From: Anaerolineales bacterium
GTDB taxonomy: Bacteria > Chloroflexota > Anaerolineae > Anaerolineales > Villigracilaceae
Assembly: GCA_016934715.1 (NCBI GenBank)
Contig: JAFGSI010000058.1
Coordinates: 1-41,625, forward strand
Length of the DNA stretch: 41,625 nt
Reading direction: 5' to 3'
Position 1 is the first letter of the stretch. Each line of letters begins with the position of its first letter. Positions 17,054 to 25,138 of this stretch are shown in pieces. The position numbers and the translations under genes were made by a program. The notes beneath the pieces were generated by a model. That model was not told where the DNA came from and ran no database searches. It worked only from the letters and a program-made list of their open reading frames with translations.

Positions 17054-18415
17054 ATGGGAAACATGTTTGCCAGGCTCTTCCAGAAGAAGGCCGGAGAGAA
17101 CATCCCCCCACCGGGACTCTACCACTATCGCCTCGACCGGGACGGCGAAAAATCGCGCCTGCACCTGCGGCTCGACACCGACGGGCACGGGACCCTGATC
17201 GTCAACGCCAGCCGGGTCCTGCACCTCAACCCGACCGCCGCGATGATGGCCCACCTGATCCTCGAGAAGACGCCCGAGGAGCAGGCCATCGCAGCGCTCA
17301 CCCGCCTGTACAGCGTCGGGGCCAACGACGCCCACCGCGATCTGGCCGCGGTTCGCCTCCAGCTGGACGAACTCGCCCGCCCGGACGGTGTCTGCCCGAT
17401 CCACGACCTGGACCTGGAGACTGTGTCCCCCTTCTCGGCCCGCCCGACCGCCCCCTATCGTCTCGACCTGGCCCTGACCTATCACTGCAACAATGACTGC
17501 GCCCACTGCTACAACGTCGAGGGCCGCGCCCTGGATGAACTCTCCACCGCCGACTGGAAGCGGGTCATCGACAAGGCCTGGGATCTGGGCGTGCCGCACA
17601 TCATTTTCACCGGCGGCGAGCCGACCCTGCACGCCGACCTGCCCGAACTCATTGCGCATGCCGAGTCGAACGGCCAGATCACCGGCCTGAACACCAACGC
17701 CCGCCGCCTCTCGGACCAGCGCTTCGTCGAGCGGCTGGTGGTGGCCGGCCTGGACCACGTCCAGATCACGCTCGAGTCGCACCGGCCCGAGGTCCACGAC
17801 CGGATGGTACGGGTCAAGGGCGCCTTCCCGCAGACGGTGGCCGGCATCCGCAACGTCCTGGCCTCCTCGCTGTACGTCATGACCAACACAACCATGCTGC
17901 GCGACAACGCGGCCGTCATCCCCGAGACACTCGACTTCCTGGCCGAACTGGGCGTCCCGACTGTTGGCCTGAACGCCCTGATCTATTCGGGACGCGGGGC
18001 CGAGGTCGGCACCGGGCTGGCGGAGACCGAACTGGCCCCGCTGCTGGAGATCGCCCGCCGCAAGACCGAGGCTCACGGCCAGCGTCTGATCTGGTACACG
18101 CCGACCCAGTACTGCAACTTCGACCCGGTGATGATGGACCTGGGCGTCAAAGGCTGCACAGCCGCCCTGTACAACATGTGTGTCGAGCCCGACGGTGGGG
18201 TGCTGCCCTGCCAGTCGTATTACCAGCCGCTGGGCAACCTGCTCCAGGACGAATGGGGCTCGATCTGGAACCACCCCCTGGCCGTGCGCCTGCGCGAGCG
18301 CCAGGGCCTACCCGAAAAGTGCAACGCCTGCCTGCTGCTGGCCGAGTGCGGCGGCGGGTGCCCGCTGCAATACGAAATCCGTCAAAATCACACCAACCCA
18401 CAATCACGAAAGTGA
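17054..18415 (+). CDS. radical SAM/SPASM protein with PqqD-like N-terminal domain
   Basis: The 453-residue protein has an N-terminal region of about 110 residues resembling PqqD/RRE peptide-binding domains (LIVNASRVLHLNP at 48-60). The radical SAM core follows. The [4Fe-4S] motif is CNNDCAHC, with Cys145, Cys149 and Cys152, and the SAM-binding TGGEPT is at 186-191. The C-terminal quarter has a SPASM-like Cys set: GCTAALYNMC, VLPCQ, KCNAC, and CGGGC. These features define peptide-modifying radical SAM enzymes (as in PqqE or sactipeptide maturases). No obvious precursor peptide lies next to it. A paralogue lacking the cluster cysteines is encoded 3.8 kb downstream in the same gene run. Confidence 0.9.
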   Translation: MGNMFARLFQKKAGENIPPPGLYHYRLDRDGEKSRLHLRLDTDGHGTLIVNASRVLHLNPTAAMMAHLILEKTPEEQAIAALTRLYSVGANDAHRDLAAVRLQLDELARPDGVCPIHDLDLETVSPFSARPTAPYRLDLALTYHCNNDCAHCYNVEGRALDELSTADWKRVIDKAWDLGVPHIIFTGGEPTLHADLPELIAHAESNGQITGLNTNARRLSDQRFVERLVVAGLDHVQITLESHRPEVHDRMVRVKGAFPQTVAGIRNVLASSLYVMTNTTMLRDNAAVIPETLDFLAELGVPTVGLNALIYSGRGAEVGTGLAETELAPLLEIARRKTEAHGQRLIWYTPTQYCNFDPVMMDLGVKGCTAALYNMCVEPDGGVLPCQSYYQPLGNLLQDEWGSIWNHPLAVRLRERQGLPEKCNACLLLAECGGGCPLQYEIRQNHTNPQSRK

Positions 18416-18420
18416 CGAGA

Positions 18421-19458
18421 ATGATGAAAATCATGAAACGCACCGCCCTGTTCCTGCTCCCGTTCGTCATCGTCCTGGCCGCCTGCGCGCCGCTGGCCGT
18501 CTACGAAGCAACGGAACGATACCAAGATGATATTGAAGAAGAGGTCTACGACCAGGCCGAGGAAGGGGCGGGCATTGACGAACCATCGGTCGAGGTGTGG
18601 GATGACGATTACGGTGCCCTCGCCCGGCTGCACCTCGAAGCCCTGAGCTGGATCGGCCCACGCCTGCCCGGCTCGGACGAGGAAGCCGAGGCGGCTGATC
18701 TCATCGTCTCTGTATTCGAAGAGATCGGTTACGCCCCGGAGCTTCGGCCCTTCACCGCCATTGGCGATGACGATGAGACACTCGAATCGGCCAATGTCGT
18801 GGTCGTCAAAGATGGCGATCTGGCCTGCCGGATCGTCGTCGGCGCCCACTATGACTCGTCCGACGAAGGCCTGGGCAGCGACGACAACGCCTCCGGCGTC
18901 GCCGTCCTGCTCGAGGTCGCCGAGCTGGTCTTCGAGCAGTCCACCCCCTGCACGCTCGTCTTCGTCGCCTTTGGCGCCGAGGAGGCCGGCCTGCTCGGCT
19001 CTTACGCCTTCGTCGGTGAGATGGATCGCGCCGAACGCGACAACACAATTGCCATGATCAACCTGGACAGCATCGCCGCCGGGGACGTCCCCTACGTTTA
19101 CACCGGCGCAGACACCTCCATCGGCGAGTGGATGGTCACATGGGCGGATGCCAACGGCTATGCCCTCGAGCCAATCTACGACGCCCCCCTCGCGGATCAG
19201 GGCGAGGGCAGCGCCGATTACGCCGCCTTCGATCAGGCCGGCATTCCGTTCGCCTACTTCGAAGCCACCAACTGGGACCTGGGGAACCAGGATGGCTACA
19301 CCCAGGTCGACCCGCGCTACGGAGATCGAGGCGCCATCATCCACACCGAGTACGACGACCTCGCCTACCTGGACGAGACGTTCCCCGGCCGCGTGGACCA
19401 ACATCTCAACCTGTATGTGGCAGTCCTGTTCAACCTGCTTATGGAATATCGAGAATGA
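18421..19458 (+). CDS. M28-family zinc aminopeptidase lipoprotein
   Basis: The 345-residue protein has a lipoprotein signal (lipobox LAAC, Cys22), an acidic spacer, and an M28 peptidase domain. Metal and catalytic residues are visible as GAHYDS (His143, Asp145), DDN (Asp154-Asp155), FGAEEAG (Glu187-Glu188), INLDS and a late HTEYDD (His308). It should cleave N-terminal residues from peptides outside the membrane. Three in-frame ATGs (18421, 18424, 18433) are possible starts. It begins five bases after the radical SAM stop and overlaps the next gene by ATGA. A role in processing a product of this cluster is possible but unproven. Confidence 0.92.
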   Translation: MMKIMKRTALFLLPFVIVLAACAPLAVYEATERYQDDIEEEVYDQAEEGAGIDEPSVEVWDDDYGALARLHLEALSWIGPRLPGSDEEAEAADLIVSVFEEIGYAPELRPFTAIGDDDETLESANVVVVKDGDLACRIVVGAHYDSSDEGLGSDDNASGVAVLLEVAELVFEQSTPCTLVFVAFGAEEAGLLGSYAFVGEMDRAERDNTIAMINLDSIAAGDVPYVYTGADTSIGEWMVTWADANGYALEPIYDAPLADQGEGSADYAAFDQAGIPFAYFEATNWDLGNQDGYTQVDPRYGDRGAIIHTEYDDLAYLDETFPGRVDQHLNLYVAVLFNLLMEYRE

Positions 19459-21812
19459 AACCATTCAAACGCAAAATCGCCCTGCTGGGCGGACTCATCC
19501 TGCTGCTGGTCACCTCCGTGGCGTGCGGAGGTGCTGGCGGTGCTCCCATGCCAACCGCGATCCTGGCGATCGACACACCGACCGCCACCGCCACCCTGCC
19601 CCCATCCCCGCTCGGCCAGATCGCCTACGGCACAGACCGCGACGGGGACTGGCAGGTGATGGTCATGAACGCCGATGGCTCGAACGAGATCAGCCTGACG
19701 GCCGGCTACGGCGACTACAGTCGTCCAGCCTGGTCGCCCGATGGGAACCGTCTGGCCCTGCGCATGGAGATCAGCATGCATTCCGGGATCGCCGTCATGG
19801 ACATCAACCTGCAGGACGGCCTGCCGGTCGGTTCGCCACCCACCGAACTGGTCCAGATCTTCGCCGACGGCCCGCGCTGGTCGCCCGATGGCACCCAGCT
19901 CGCCTACGTGGCATCGGAAGGAAACAGCGGCTGGAGGATCTACACGATCCCGGCCGGCGGAGGAATCCCCAGCCTGGTACCCAATGTCCCACCCGGAGCC
20001 AGGGATGTCGACTGGTCCCCCGATGGGGCCCGACTGGTCTTCACCGCCTACTCCGACCAGAACCAGGTCACCGACATCTACGTGATCAACCTGGACGGCA
20101 GCGGCCTGACTCAGCTGACGCACACGCCCAACATCCACGAGGACGGCCCAACCTGGTCGCCCGACGGGTCCCGGATCGCCTACTCGGCCGTCAGCCGAGG
20201 AGACGAGCCCCTTGGCGACCGCAACCTGTACATCATGAACAGTAATGGCAGCGACCCCGTCCAGGTGACAGACGACCCGGCCGACGAGTTCGACCCGGCC
20301 TGGTCCCCCGAGGGAAACCGGCTGGCCTTCACCTCCGACCGTTATGACTTCAACAACGGCAACTACGAGATCTTCGTCATCCATACCGACGGGAGCGGCG
20401 AACTGCGCCTGACCCACAACAACTTCACGGACCGTTGGCCGACCTGGCGGGCAGCCCCGGCGGGCAGCAGCACCCCCATCTGCCATCCGGAGGCGGCCTT
20501 TGTCGCCGATGTCACCATCCCGCACGGGACCCGCTTCGCCCGATCCCAGGACTTCACCAAGGTCTGGCGGGTGACCAATACCGGCACCTGCACCTGGACC
20601 CCGACCGCCTACAGCCTGCGCTTCGTCGAAGGCGAGCAGATGGGCGGCCCGGCCCACCTGTTGGTGGACGGCGCCATCCAGCCCGGAACGACATTCGACC
20701 TGGCAATCTCCCTCAACGCTCCAACCGCCCCGGGCTTGCACATGGGCCGCTGGGGGCTGTTCGACGGGAACGGCCAGCCGGTCCCGGGTCGGGACGGGAA
20801 TCCGCTGACCCTGACGGCGATCATCGAGGTCGTTTCGCCCGGCCAGGTCCTCCTGCCGGCACCCCTGTACCTGCTGTCCGAACAGAGCGGCACACGACAG
20901 ATCTGGCGTCTGGAAACCGACGCGGCCACCCTGACCCAGATCAGCTTCGAAAACGAACCGGTGCGCTCCTATGCCCAGTCCCCCGCTGATGGAAGGCTGG
21001 CCTTCATCAGCCAGACCCAGGTGCTGCTAACCGATCGCAACGGCGCCGGCCGCCAGGTGATCGCCAACCTGGACGAGGAGGCCTGGCCCTCCGGGTTGGC
21101 CTGGTCACCCGATGGGAACTACCTGGCCTATGCCAATCTAGGCATCCACATCTACGCAACGGCCGCCGGCGAGGACCGCTTGCTGGTGGTCGATGAGCGC
21201 GAAGGCCTGCCCGGCAGCACTGCCATCTACAACCCGCTGGCCTGGTCTCCGGATGGAACCAGCCTCCTGGTGTTCATCTCCGGCTATGAAAGTGCCTCCC
21301 TGGCGGTCCTCTCGGCCGAGGACGGCGAGATCCTGGCCAGTGCTCCCCTGAGCAGCATGTACGCCTGGCAAGCCGGGGGACCTGCTTTCTACCTGGCCAG
21401 CGCCGAGTATGCCATGATGGTCGGGATCGACCCCGGCCTGTATCGGGTAAGCGGGCTCGAAGAAGTGCAGACCGTGATCGGCGACGCCTTCGTCTGGTGG
21501 CCGCTCCAGCGCACCGACGGGCAGCTGGCGTACTTCGCCAGCCGACCGGCCGGCTTCGAAGTAGCCGATTGGGCCGCCTATCTCTACACTGCAGCCCCCG
21601 ACGGCAGCGGCGAGACGCTCCTGCGCTCGCCCCCCTTACTGCTCGATCCGCAGTCCTTCTTCAATGCCAGCTGGGTACCGGATGGCACTGCCGTCCTGAT
21701 CTCTATCGAGCGCCAGACAGCGAGCACCAGCGAAGTCCTGCTCCTGCCCGCCAATGACGACCCGCCGCTCTTCCTGATGCAGGAAGGCGAGGACTTCGAG
21801 TGGGAAAAATAA
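19455..21812 (+). CDS. lipoprotein with two WD40-like propeller regions and NBR1-type Ig domain
   Basis: The 785-residue protein has lipobox SVAC (Cys24). Residues about 55-335 hold TolB/PD40-type propeller repeats, recognisable by repeated WSPDG motifs. Residues about 342-460 resemble the Ig-like domain of NBR1, with VTIPHGTRFARSQDFTKVWR and NTGTCTW, a domain frequent in Chloroflexota surface proteins. The C-terminal part is a second, more divergent propeller with further WSPDG repeats. It is probably an extracytoplasmic binding or scaffold protein; no catalytic residues are visible. It is coupled to the M28 peptidase by the ATGA overlap and followed four bases later by the PAS gene. Confidence 0.88.
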   Translation: MKPFKRKIALLGGLILLLVTSVACGGAGGAPMPTAILAIDTPTATATLPPSPLGQIAYGTDRDGDWQVMVMNADGSNEISLTAGYGDYSRPAWSPDGNRLALRMEISMHSGIAVMDINLQDGLPVGSPPTELVQIFADGPRWSPDGTQLAYVASEGNSGWRIYTIPAGGGIPSLVPNVPPGARDVDWSPDGARLVFTAYSDQNQVTDIYVINLDGSGLTQLTHTPNIHEDGPTWSPDGSRIAYSAVSRGDEPLGDRNLYIMNSNGSDPVQVTDDPADEFDPAWSPEGNRLAFTSDRYDFNNGNYEIFVIHTDGSGELRLTHNNFTDRWPTWRAAPAGSSTPICHPEAAFVADVTIPHGTRFARSQDFTKVWRVTNTGTCTWTPTAYSLRFVEGEQMGGPAHLLVDGAIQPGTTFDLAISLNAPTAPGLHMGRWGLFDGNGQPVPGRDGNPLTLTAIIEVVSPGQVLLPAPLYLLSEQSGTRQIWRLETDAATLTQISFENEPVRSYAQSPADGRLAFISQTQVLLTDRNGAGRQVIANLDEEAWPSGLAWSPDGNYLAYANLGIHIYATAAGEDRLLVVDEREGLPGSTAIYNPLAWSPDGTSLLVFISGYESASLAVLSAEDGEILASAPLSSMYAWQAGGPAFYLASAEYAMMVGIDPGLYRVSGLEEVQTVIGDAFVWWPLQRTDGQLAYFASRPAGFEVADWAAYLYTAAPDGSGETLLRSPPLLLDPQSFFNASWVPDGTAVLISIERQTASTSEVLLLPANDDPPLFLMQEGEDFEWEK

Positions 21813-21816
21813 GAAA

Positions 21817-22161
21817 ATGACAGATCACACCTGGATCAAGGAATTCCCTGCCGCCATCACCGTCTGCGACACCACCGGGACCATCCTGGCAATGAATGAC
21901 GCCGCCGCCGAGGCCTCCACGGCGGACGGAGGCTACGCCCTGATCGGCTCGAACCTGCTCGACTGCCATCCCGAACCGGCGCGCGGCAAGCTCGAGCGCA
22001 TGCTGGAACGCCAGGAGAAAAACATCTACACGATCGAAAAGAACGGCTTGAAGAAACTCATCTACCAGACTCCCTGGTACCGGGACGGTCAGTACGCCGG
22101 CTTTGTCGAGATGGCCCTCGTCGTCCCGGAACAGCTGCCGCACTTTATCAGACAATCTTAA
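21817..22161 (+). CDS. single-domain PAS protein
   Basis: The 114-residue protein is a lone PAS fold: FPAAITVCDTTGTILAMND opens the domain, followed by LIGSNLLDCHPEPARGKLE and the late strand TPWYRDGQYAGFVEMALVV. There is no output domain. Stand-alone PAS proteins of this kind probably sense a small ligand or redox state and act through protein contacts. Cys37 in the TVCD strand and Cys in LDCHPEP are candidates for ligand or redox contacts only by position. It lies between the propeller lipoprotein and the degenerate radical SAM gene in one run. Confidence 0.85.
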   Translation: MTDHTWIKEFPAAITVCDTTGTILAMNDAAAEASTADGGYALIGSNLLDCHPEPARGKLERMLERQEKNIYTIEKNGLKKLIYQTPWYRDGQYAGFVEMALVVPEQLPHFIRQS

Positions 22162-22184
22162 GACGTCGATTGAAAGGAGTTCCC

Positions 22185-23333
22185 ATGGCCTCGATCATTG
22201 AATGGATCCGCGAACGCTTCACCCGCGTCAGGCCCCTGCCCGCCGAGACGCTTCACTACCAGTCTCCCGCCGACGAGCCGGCCCACCGCATGCATCTGCG
22301 CATGCAGCCCAACGGCACCGGACTGCTGATCGTTAACGCTTCCACCATCCTGCACCTCAACCCGACCGCCGCCGAACACGCCTACCACATGATGCGCGGC
22401 ACGCCTCCCGAGTCGGTCGCCCGCCTGTTCGCCTCCCGCTACCGGATCGGCAAGGATGTGGCTCTGCGTGACTTCGTCGAGTTCCGTGAGCGTATCCAGA
22501 CCCTGATCCACACCCCCGACCTGGATCCGGTCTCCTTCCTCGACTTCGAGCGGGTCGCGCCCCACTCCCAGGAGCTGACCGCTCCGCTGCGTCTCGACTG
22601 CGCCCTGACCTACCAACTGCCCCCTGGAACCCAGGCTGCGTACGCCCCGGTCAAACGGGTCGACCGCGAGTTGACCGCCGAGGAATGGGGCCAGATCCTC
22701 GACAAGGCCTGGCGTTTCGGCATCCCGCACATCACCTTCACTGGCGGCGAGCCGACTCTGCGGGCCGACCTGCCCGAGTTGATCGCCCGGGCTGAGAAGA
22801 ACGGCCAGGTCTGCGGCCTGCTCACGGACGGCCTCAAGCTGGCCGACAAGAACTACCTGCAGATCCTGCTCCAGACCGGCCTCGACCACCTGCTCTTCAT
22901 CTTACAGCCGGAGAACAAGGCCTCCTGGAAGGCCCTCGAAACCATCCTGCCCGAGGACATCCATGTCACCGTCCACCTGACGGTCACACCTGGGAACCTC
23001 CGTAAGGCCGACCAGGTGCTCGAGAAACTGGCCAAACTCGAGGTCGCTGACCTCTCGCTCAGCGTCTCAGACGCCTCGCTACATCCAGGGATGAAAGCAC
23101 TCCGCGAACAGGCGGCCAATCTTGGCCTGACCCTGCGCTGGGATCTGCCCGTGCCGTACTCGGTCGATAACCCGGTGGCCAACGAGGTCGTCGACGAGGC
23201 GATCCCGGACGGGGCCGGCAAGGTCTGGCTGTATGTCGAGCCCGACGGCGACGTGCTCCCCGCCCAGGGCGAGGCCGACAAAGTCCTGGGGAATCTGCTG
23301 ACCGACCCGTGGACCCAGCTGTACCGAAACTGA
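22185..23333 (+). CDS. degenerate radical SAM paralogue without cluster cysteines
   Basis: The 382-residue protein aligns without gaps over the first 190 residues with the radical SAM protein at 17054. Shared segments include LLIVNAS/LIVNAS at about 47-53, HLNPTAA at 57-63 and TGGEPT at 186-191. The three cluster cysteines 145, 149 and 152 are replaced by Leu, Thr and Ala. The SPASM cysteines are also missing, although VEPDGDVLP and GNLLTDPW of that region remain. It cannot bind a standard SAM [4Fe-4S] cluster and is probably a non-enzymatic partner, for instance a substrate-binding or regulatory subunit. AAAGGAG at 22173-22179 sets the ATG at 22185. Confidence 0.85.
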   Translation: MASIIEWIRERFTRVRPLPAETLHYQSPADEPAHRMHLRMQPNGTGLLIVNASTILHLNPTAAEHAYHMMRGTPPESVARLFASRYRIGKDVALRDFVEFRERIQTLIHTPDLDPVSFLDFERVAPHSQELTAPLRLDCALTYQLPPGTQAAYAPVKRVDRELTAEEWGQILDKAWRFGIPHITFTGGEPTLRADLPELIARAEKNGQVCGLLTDGLKLADKNYLQILLQTGLDHLLFILQPENKASWKALETILPEDIHVTVHLTVTPGNLRKADQVLEKLAKLEVADLSLSVSDASLHPGMKALREQAANLGLTLRWDLPVPYSVDNPVANEVVDEAIPDGAGKVWLYVEPDGDVLPAQGEADKVLGNLLTDPWTQLYRN

Positions 23334-23656
23334 TGCACTTCTCGGCGGGGCTTGCCCCGCCGATTGCATTCTGGATCATGGCCTCTTACCCTGGAAAGGC
23401 GCCAACCCGGGGGGAGACTGCCCGCCTGCCGCGCTGGAGGCGCAAACCAGGCGCCCGTTCCTGTGCCAATCCTGAAACGAGTTCATCCTCCCGTTCATCG
23501 CCCTGGTCTTCCTGCCCGACCTGACCACCAGGATGATGCGGACCCGCGGGTTATCCATGCTGCTTGGCGACTCAGCACTGCGCACCTTGCAAAAGAGAAA
23601 AGTCGACGGATCCCGATCGCGGGTAAAATCAGATTCATTCTTCCTGGAGGAATCGT
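23334..23656. other. 323-bp gene-free interval with a GC hairpin
   Basis: The interval contains CGGCGGGG (23343-23350) pairing perfectly with CCCCGCCG (23355-23362) around CTTG, placed ten bases after the radical-SAM-like stop. No U tract follows, so it may stabilise an mRNA end rather than terminate. The rest has no convincing gene. TAAAAT at 23624-23629 is a possible -10 for the next operon, without a clear -35. Confidence 0.5.
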
Positions 23657-23782
23657 ATGGCAAAGATCAAAGAGGTGGAGGGGCTGAGCGAGGCGCAGGC
23701 CGCCGCCGAACTGGCTCGCGGCGGCAGGGACATGACCCAGCAGGCCCTGGCCGCAACCCAACAGAAGAGCGCGACCGAATGA
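23657..23782 (+). CDS. small uncharacterised protein (41 aa)
   Basis: This short frame has a good ribosome site (TGGAGGA, 23645-23651) and ATG at 23657. The product starts MAKIKEVEGLSEAQAAAELA, is rich in Ala and Gln, has no Cys or aromatic residue and is probably helical. Its stop overlaps the start of the C_GCAxxG_C_C gene by four bases (ATGA), so it seems translationally coupled and real. No family is recognised. It could be a leader or small partner of the downstream redox protein; a radical SAM substrate is less likely because the enzyme genes are over 300 bp upstream and a hairpin intervenes. Confidence 0.6.
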   Translation: MAKIKEVEGLSEAQAAAELARGGRDMTQQALAATQQKSATE

Positions 23783-24210
23783 CCACACCTGCCGACCGGG
23801 CCACGGCCCTCTTCGAACAGGGTTTTAACTGCGCTCAAGCGGTTTTCGCCGCCTGCACCATCGACTCCGGCCTGGACGAGGCCACCGCCCTGAAAATCGC
23901 CTCGCCTTTCGGCGGCGGGGTCGCCCGCCAGGGCGATGTCTGCGGGGCGGTCACCGGGGCGCTGATGGCCCTCGGCCTGCGCGCCGGGTCATCCGCCGTC
24001 GATGACAAGGAAAAGGCCGTCCATATCGCCCAGGAATTCATCCGCCGCTTCAAGGCCCGCCACGGGACGATCCTGTGCCGTGAGATTCTCGGGTATGACC
24101 TGAGCACTCCCAAGGGGCAGAGCGACGCCCGGGCAAGCGGACTGTTCCAGACGGCCTGCCCACTGGCGGTCCGCACGGCCGCGGAGATCATCGTCGAACT
24201 GGAAGCCTGA
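23779..24210 (+). CDS. C_GCAxxG_C_C family protein
   Basis: The 143-residue protein belongs to the C_GCAxxG_C_C family, named for its conserved cysteines. It shows FNCAQAVFAA, the block GDVCGAVTGALMALGL, TILCREILGYDL and a final TACPLAVRTAAEII, matching the four-Cys pattern. Members are thought to be small redox or metal-binding proteins, sometimes secreted by Tat; this one has no signal peptide. It is coupled to the 41-residue gene upstream and lies six bases before the ureohydrolase. Confidence 0.88.
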   Translation: MTTPADRATALFEQGFNCAQAVFAACTIDSGLDEATALKIASPFGGGVARQGDVCGAVTGALMALGLRAGSSAVDDKEKAVHIAQEFIRRFKARHGTILCREILGYDLSTPKGQSDARASGLFQTACPLAVRTAAEIIVELEA

Positions 24211-24216
24211 GGCACA

Positions 24217-25014
24217 GTGGTCACCATCGTCGGCGTCCCCCTCGATGAGAATTCTTCCTATCTGCGCGGCGCCGCCGAGGGGCCGGATGCGATCCGCCAG
24301 GCGCTGCACTCAGGAGCGATGAACTGGTGCACAGAGGACGGCTTCGACCTGGCGGCCTCGTCGGACTGGCAAGACGCCGGCAACCTGACTCTGCCGTCCG
24401 GTGCGGCGGCCTTCGACGAGATCGAGCATGGCATCCACGCCCATCTCGAGAACGGCGGGCGGGTCCTGGTCCTGGGCGGCGACCACGCCATCACGTTCCC
24501 GGTCATAAAAGCCTTCGCCCATATTTATCCCAACCTGACCATCCTGGACTTTGACGCCCACCCCGACACGTACGATGAATACGAGGGCAACCGGCGCTCG
24601 CACGCCTGCCCGTTCGCCCGCATCATGGAAGCCGGGCTGGCCAAACGCCTGGTTCAGGTCGGGATCCGCACGATGACCCCCCACCAGGACGACCAGGCCC
24701 ACCGCTTCGGCATCGAGACCATTCCAATGCGCGAGTGGTGCCTGGCTGCCCTACCGCAGCTCTCCGGACCCCTGTACCTGTCCCTGGATCTGGACGTCCT
24801 CGACCCGGCCTTTGCCCCCGGCGTCGCCCACCACGAGCCGGGCGGGCTGGCCACCCGCGACCTGTTGGCTGTCGTCCAGGGCCTCACCGCCCCGCTGGTC
24901 GGGGCGGACATTGTCGAACTGAACCCCGGTCGCGATTCGACCGGTATCACCACCTCGTTGGCCGCCAAACTGGCCAAGGAGGTCCTGCGAAAATTGATCC
25001 TGTCCGGCGCCTGA
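24217..25014 (+). CDS. arginase/agmatinase family ureohydrolase
   Basis: The 265-residue protein is a manganese ureohydrolase that would hydrolyse a guanidino substrate such as arginine, agmatine or formiminoglutamate. Metal ligands are visible: GGDH (His90), DFDAHPDTYD (Asp111, His115, and acidic neighbours) and SLDLDVLDP (Asp191, Asp193). The length is slightly short for the family. The GTG start at 24217 follows directly after the preceding gene, with TGAGG upstream. The substrate cannot be assigned; no companion amino-acid pathway gene is adjacent. Confidence 0.9.
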   Translation: MVTIVGVPLDENSSYLRGAAEGPDAIRQALHSGAMNWCTEDGFDLAASSDWQDAGNLTLPSGAAAFDEIEHGIHAHLENGGRVLVLGGDHAITFPVIKAFAHIYPNLTILDFDAHPDTYDEYEGNRRSHACPFARIMEAGLAKRLVQVGIRTMTPHQDDQAHRFGIETIPMREWCLAALPQLSGPLYLSLDLDVLDPAFAPGVAHHEPGGLATRDLLAVVQGLTAPLVGADIVELNPGRDSTGITTSLAAKLAKEVLRKLILSGA

Positions 25015-25138
25015 AACGGCCGGCCCCCATCATTCCCCCACGATAGGAAATCGCTCGAAAAAAATGCCCCAACGACCCAACCCCTGAAGCGCTCGTCCCC
25101 TCATCCCTGCCCATCAAACCACTCAAGGAGATCCTCCC

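Noticed and set aside
23400-23600. Membrane-protein fragment (FILPFIALVFLPDLT) in the gap before the small ORF
   Set aside because: The hydrophobic stretch has no start, no ribosome site and no recognisable homology over a useful length.
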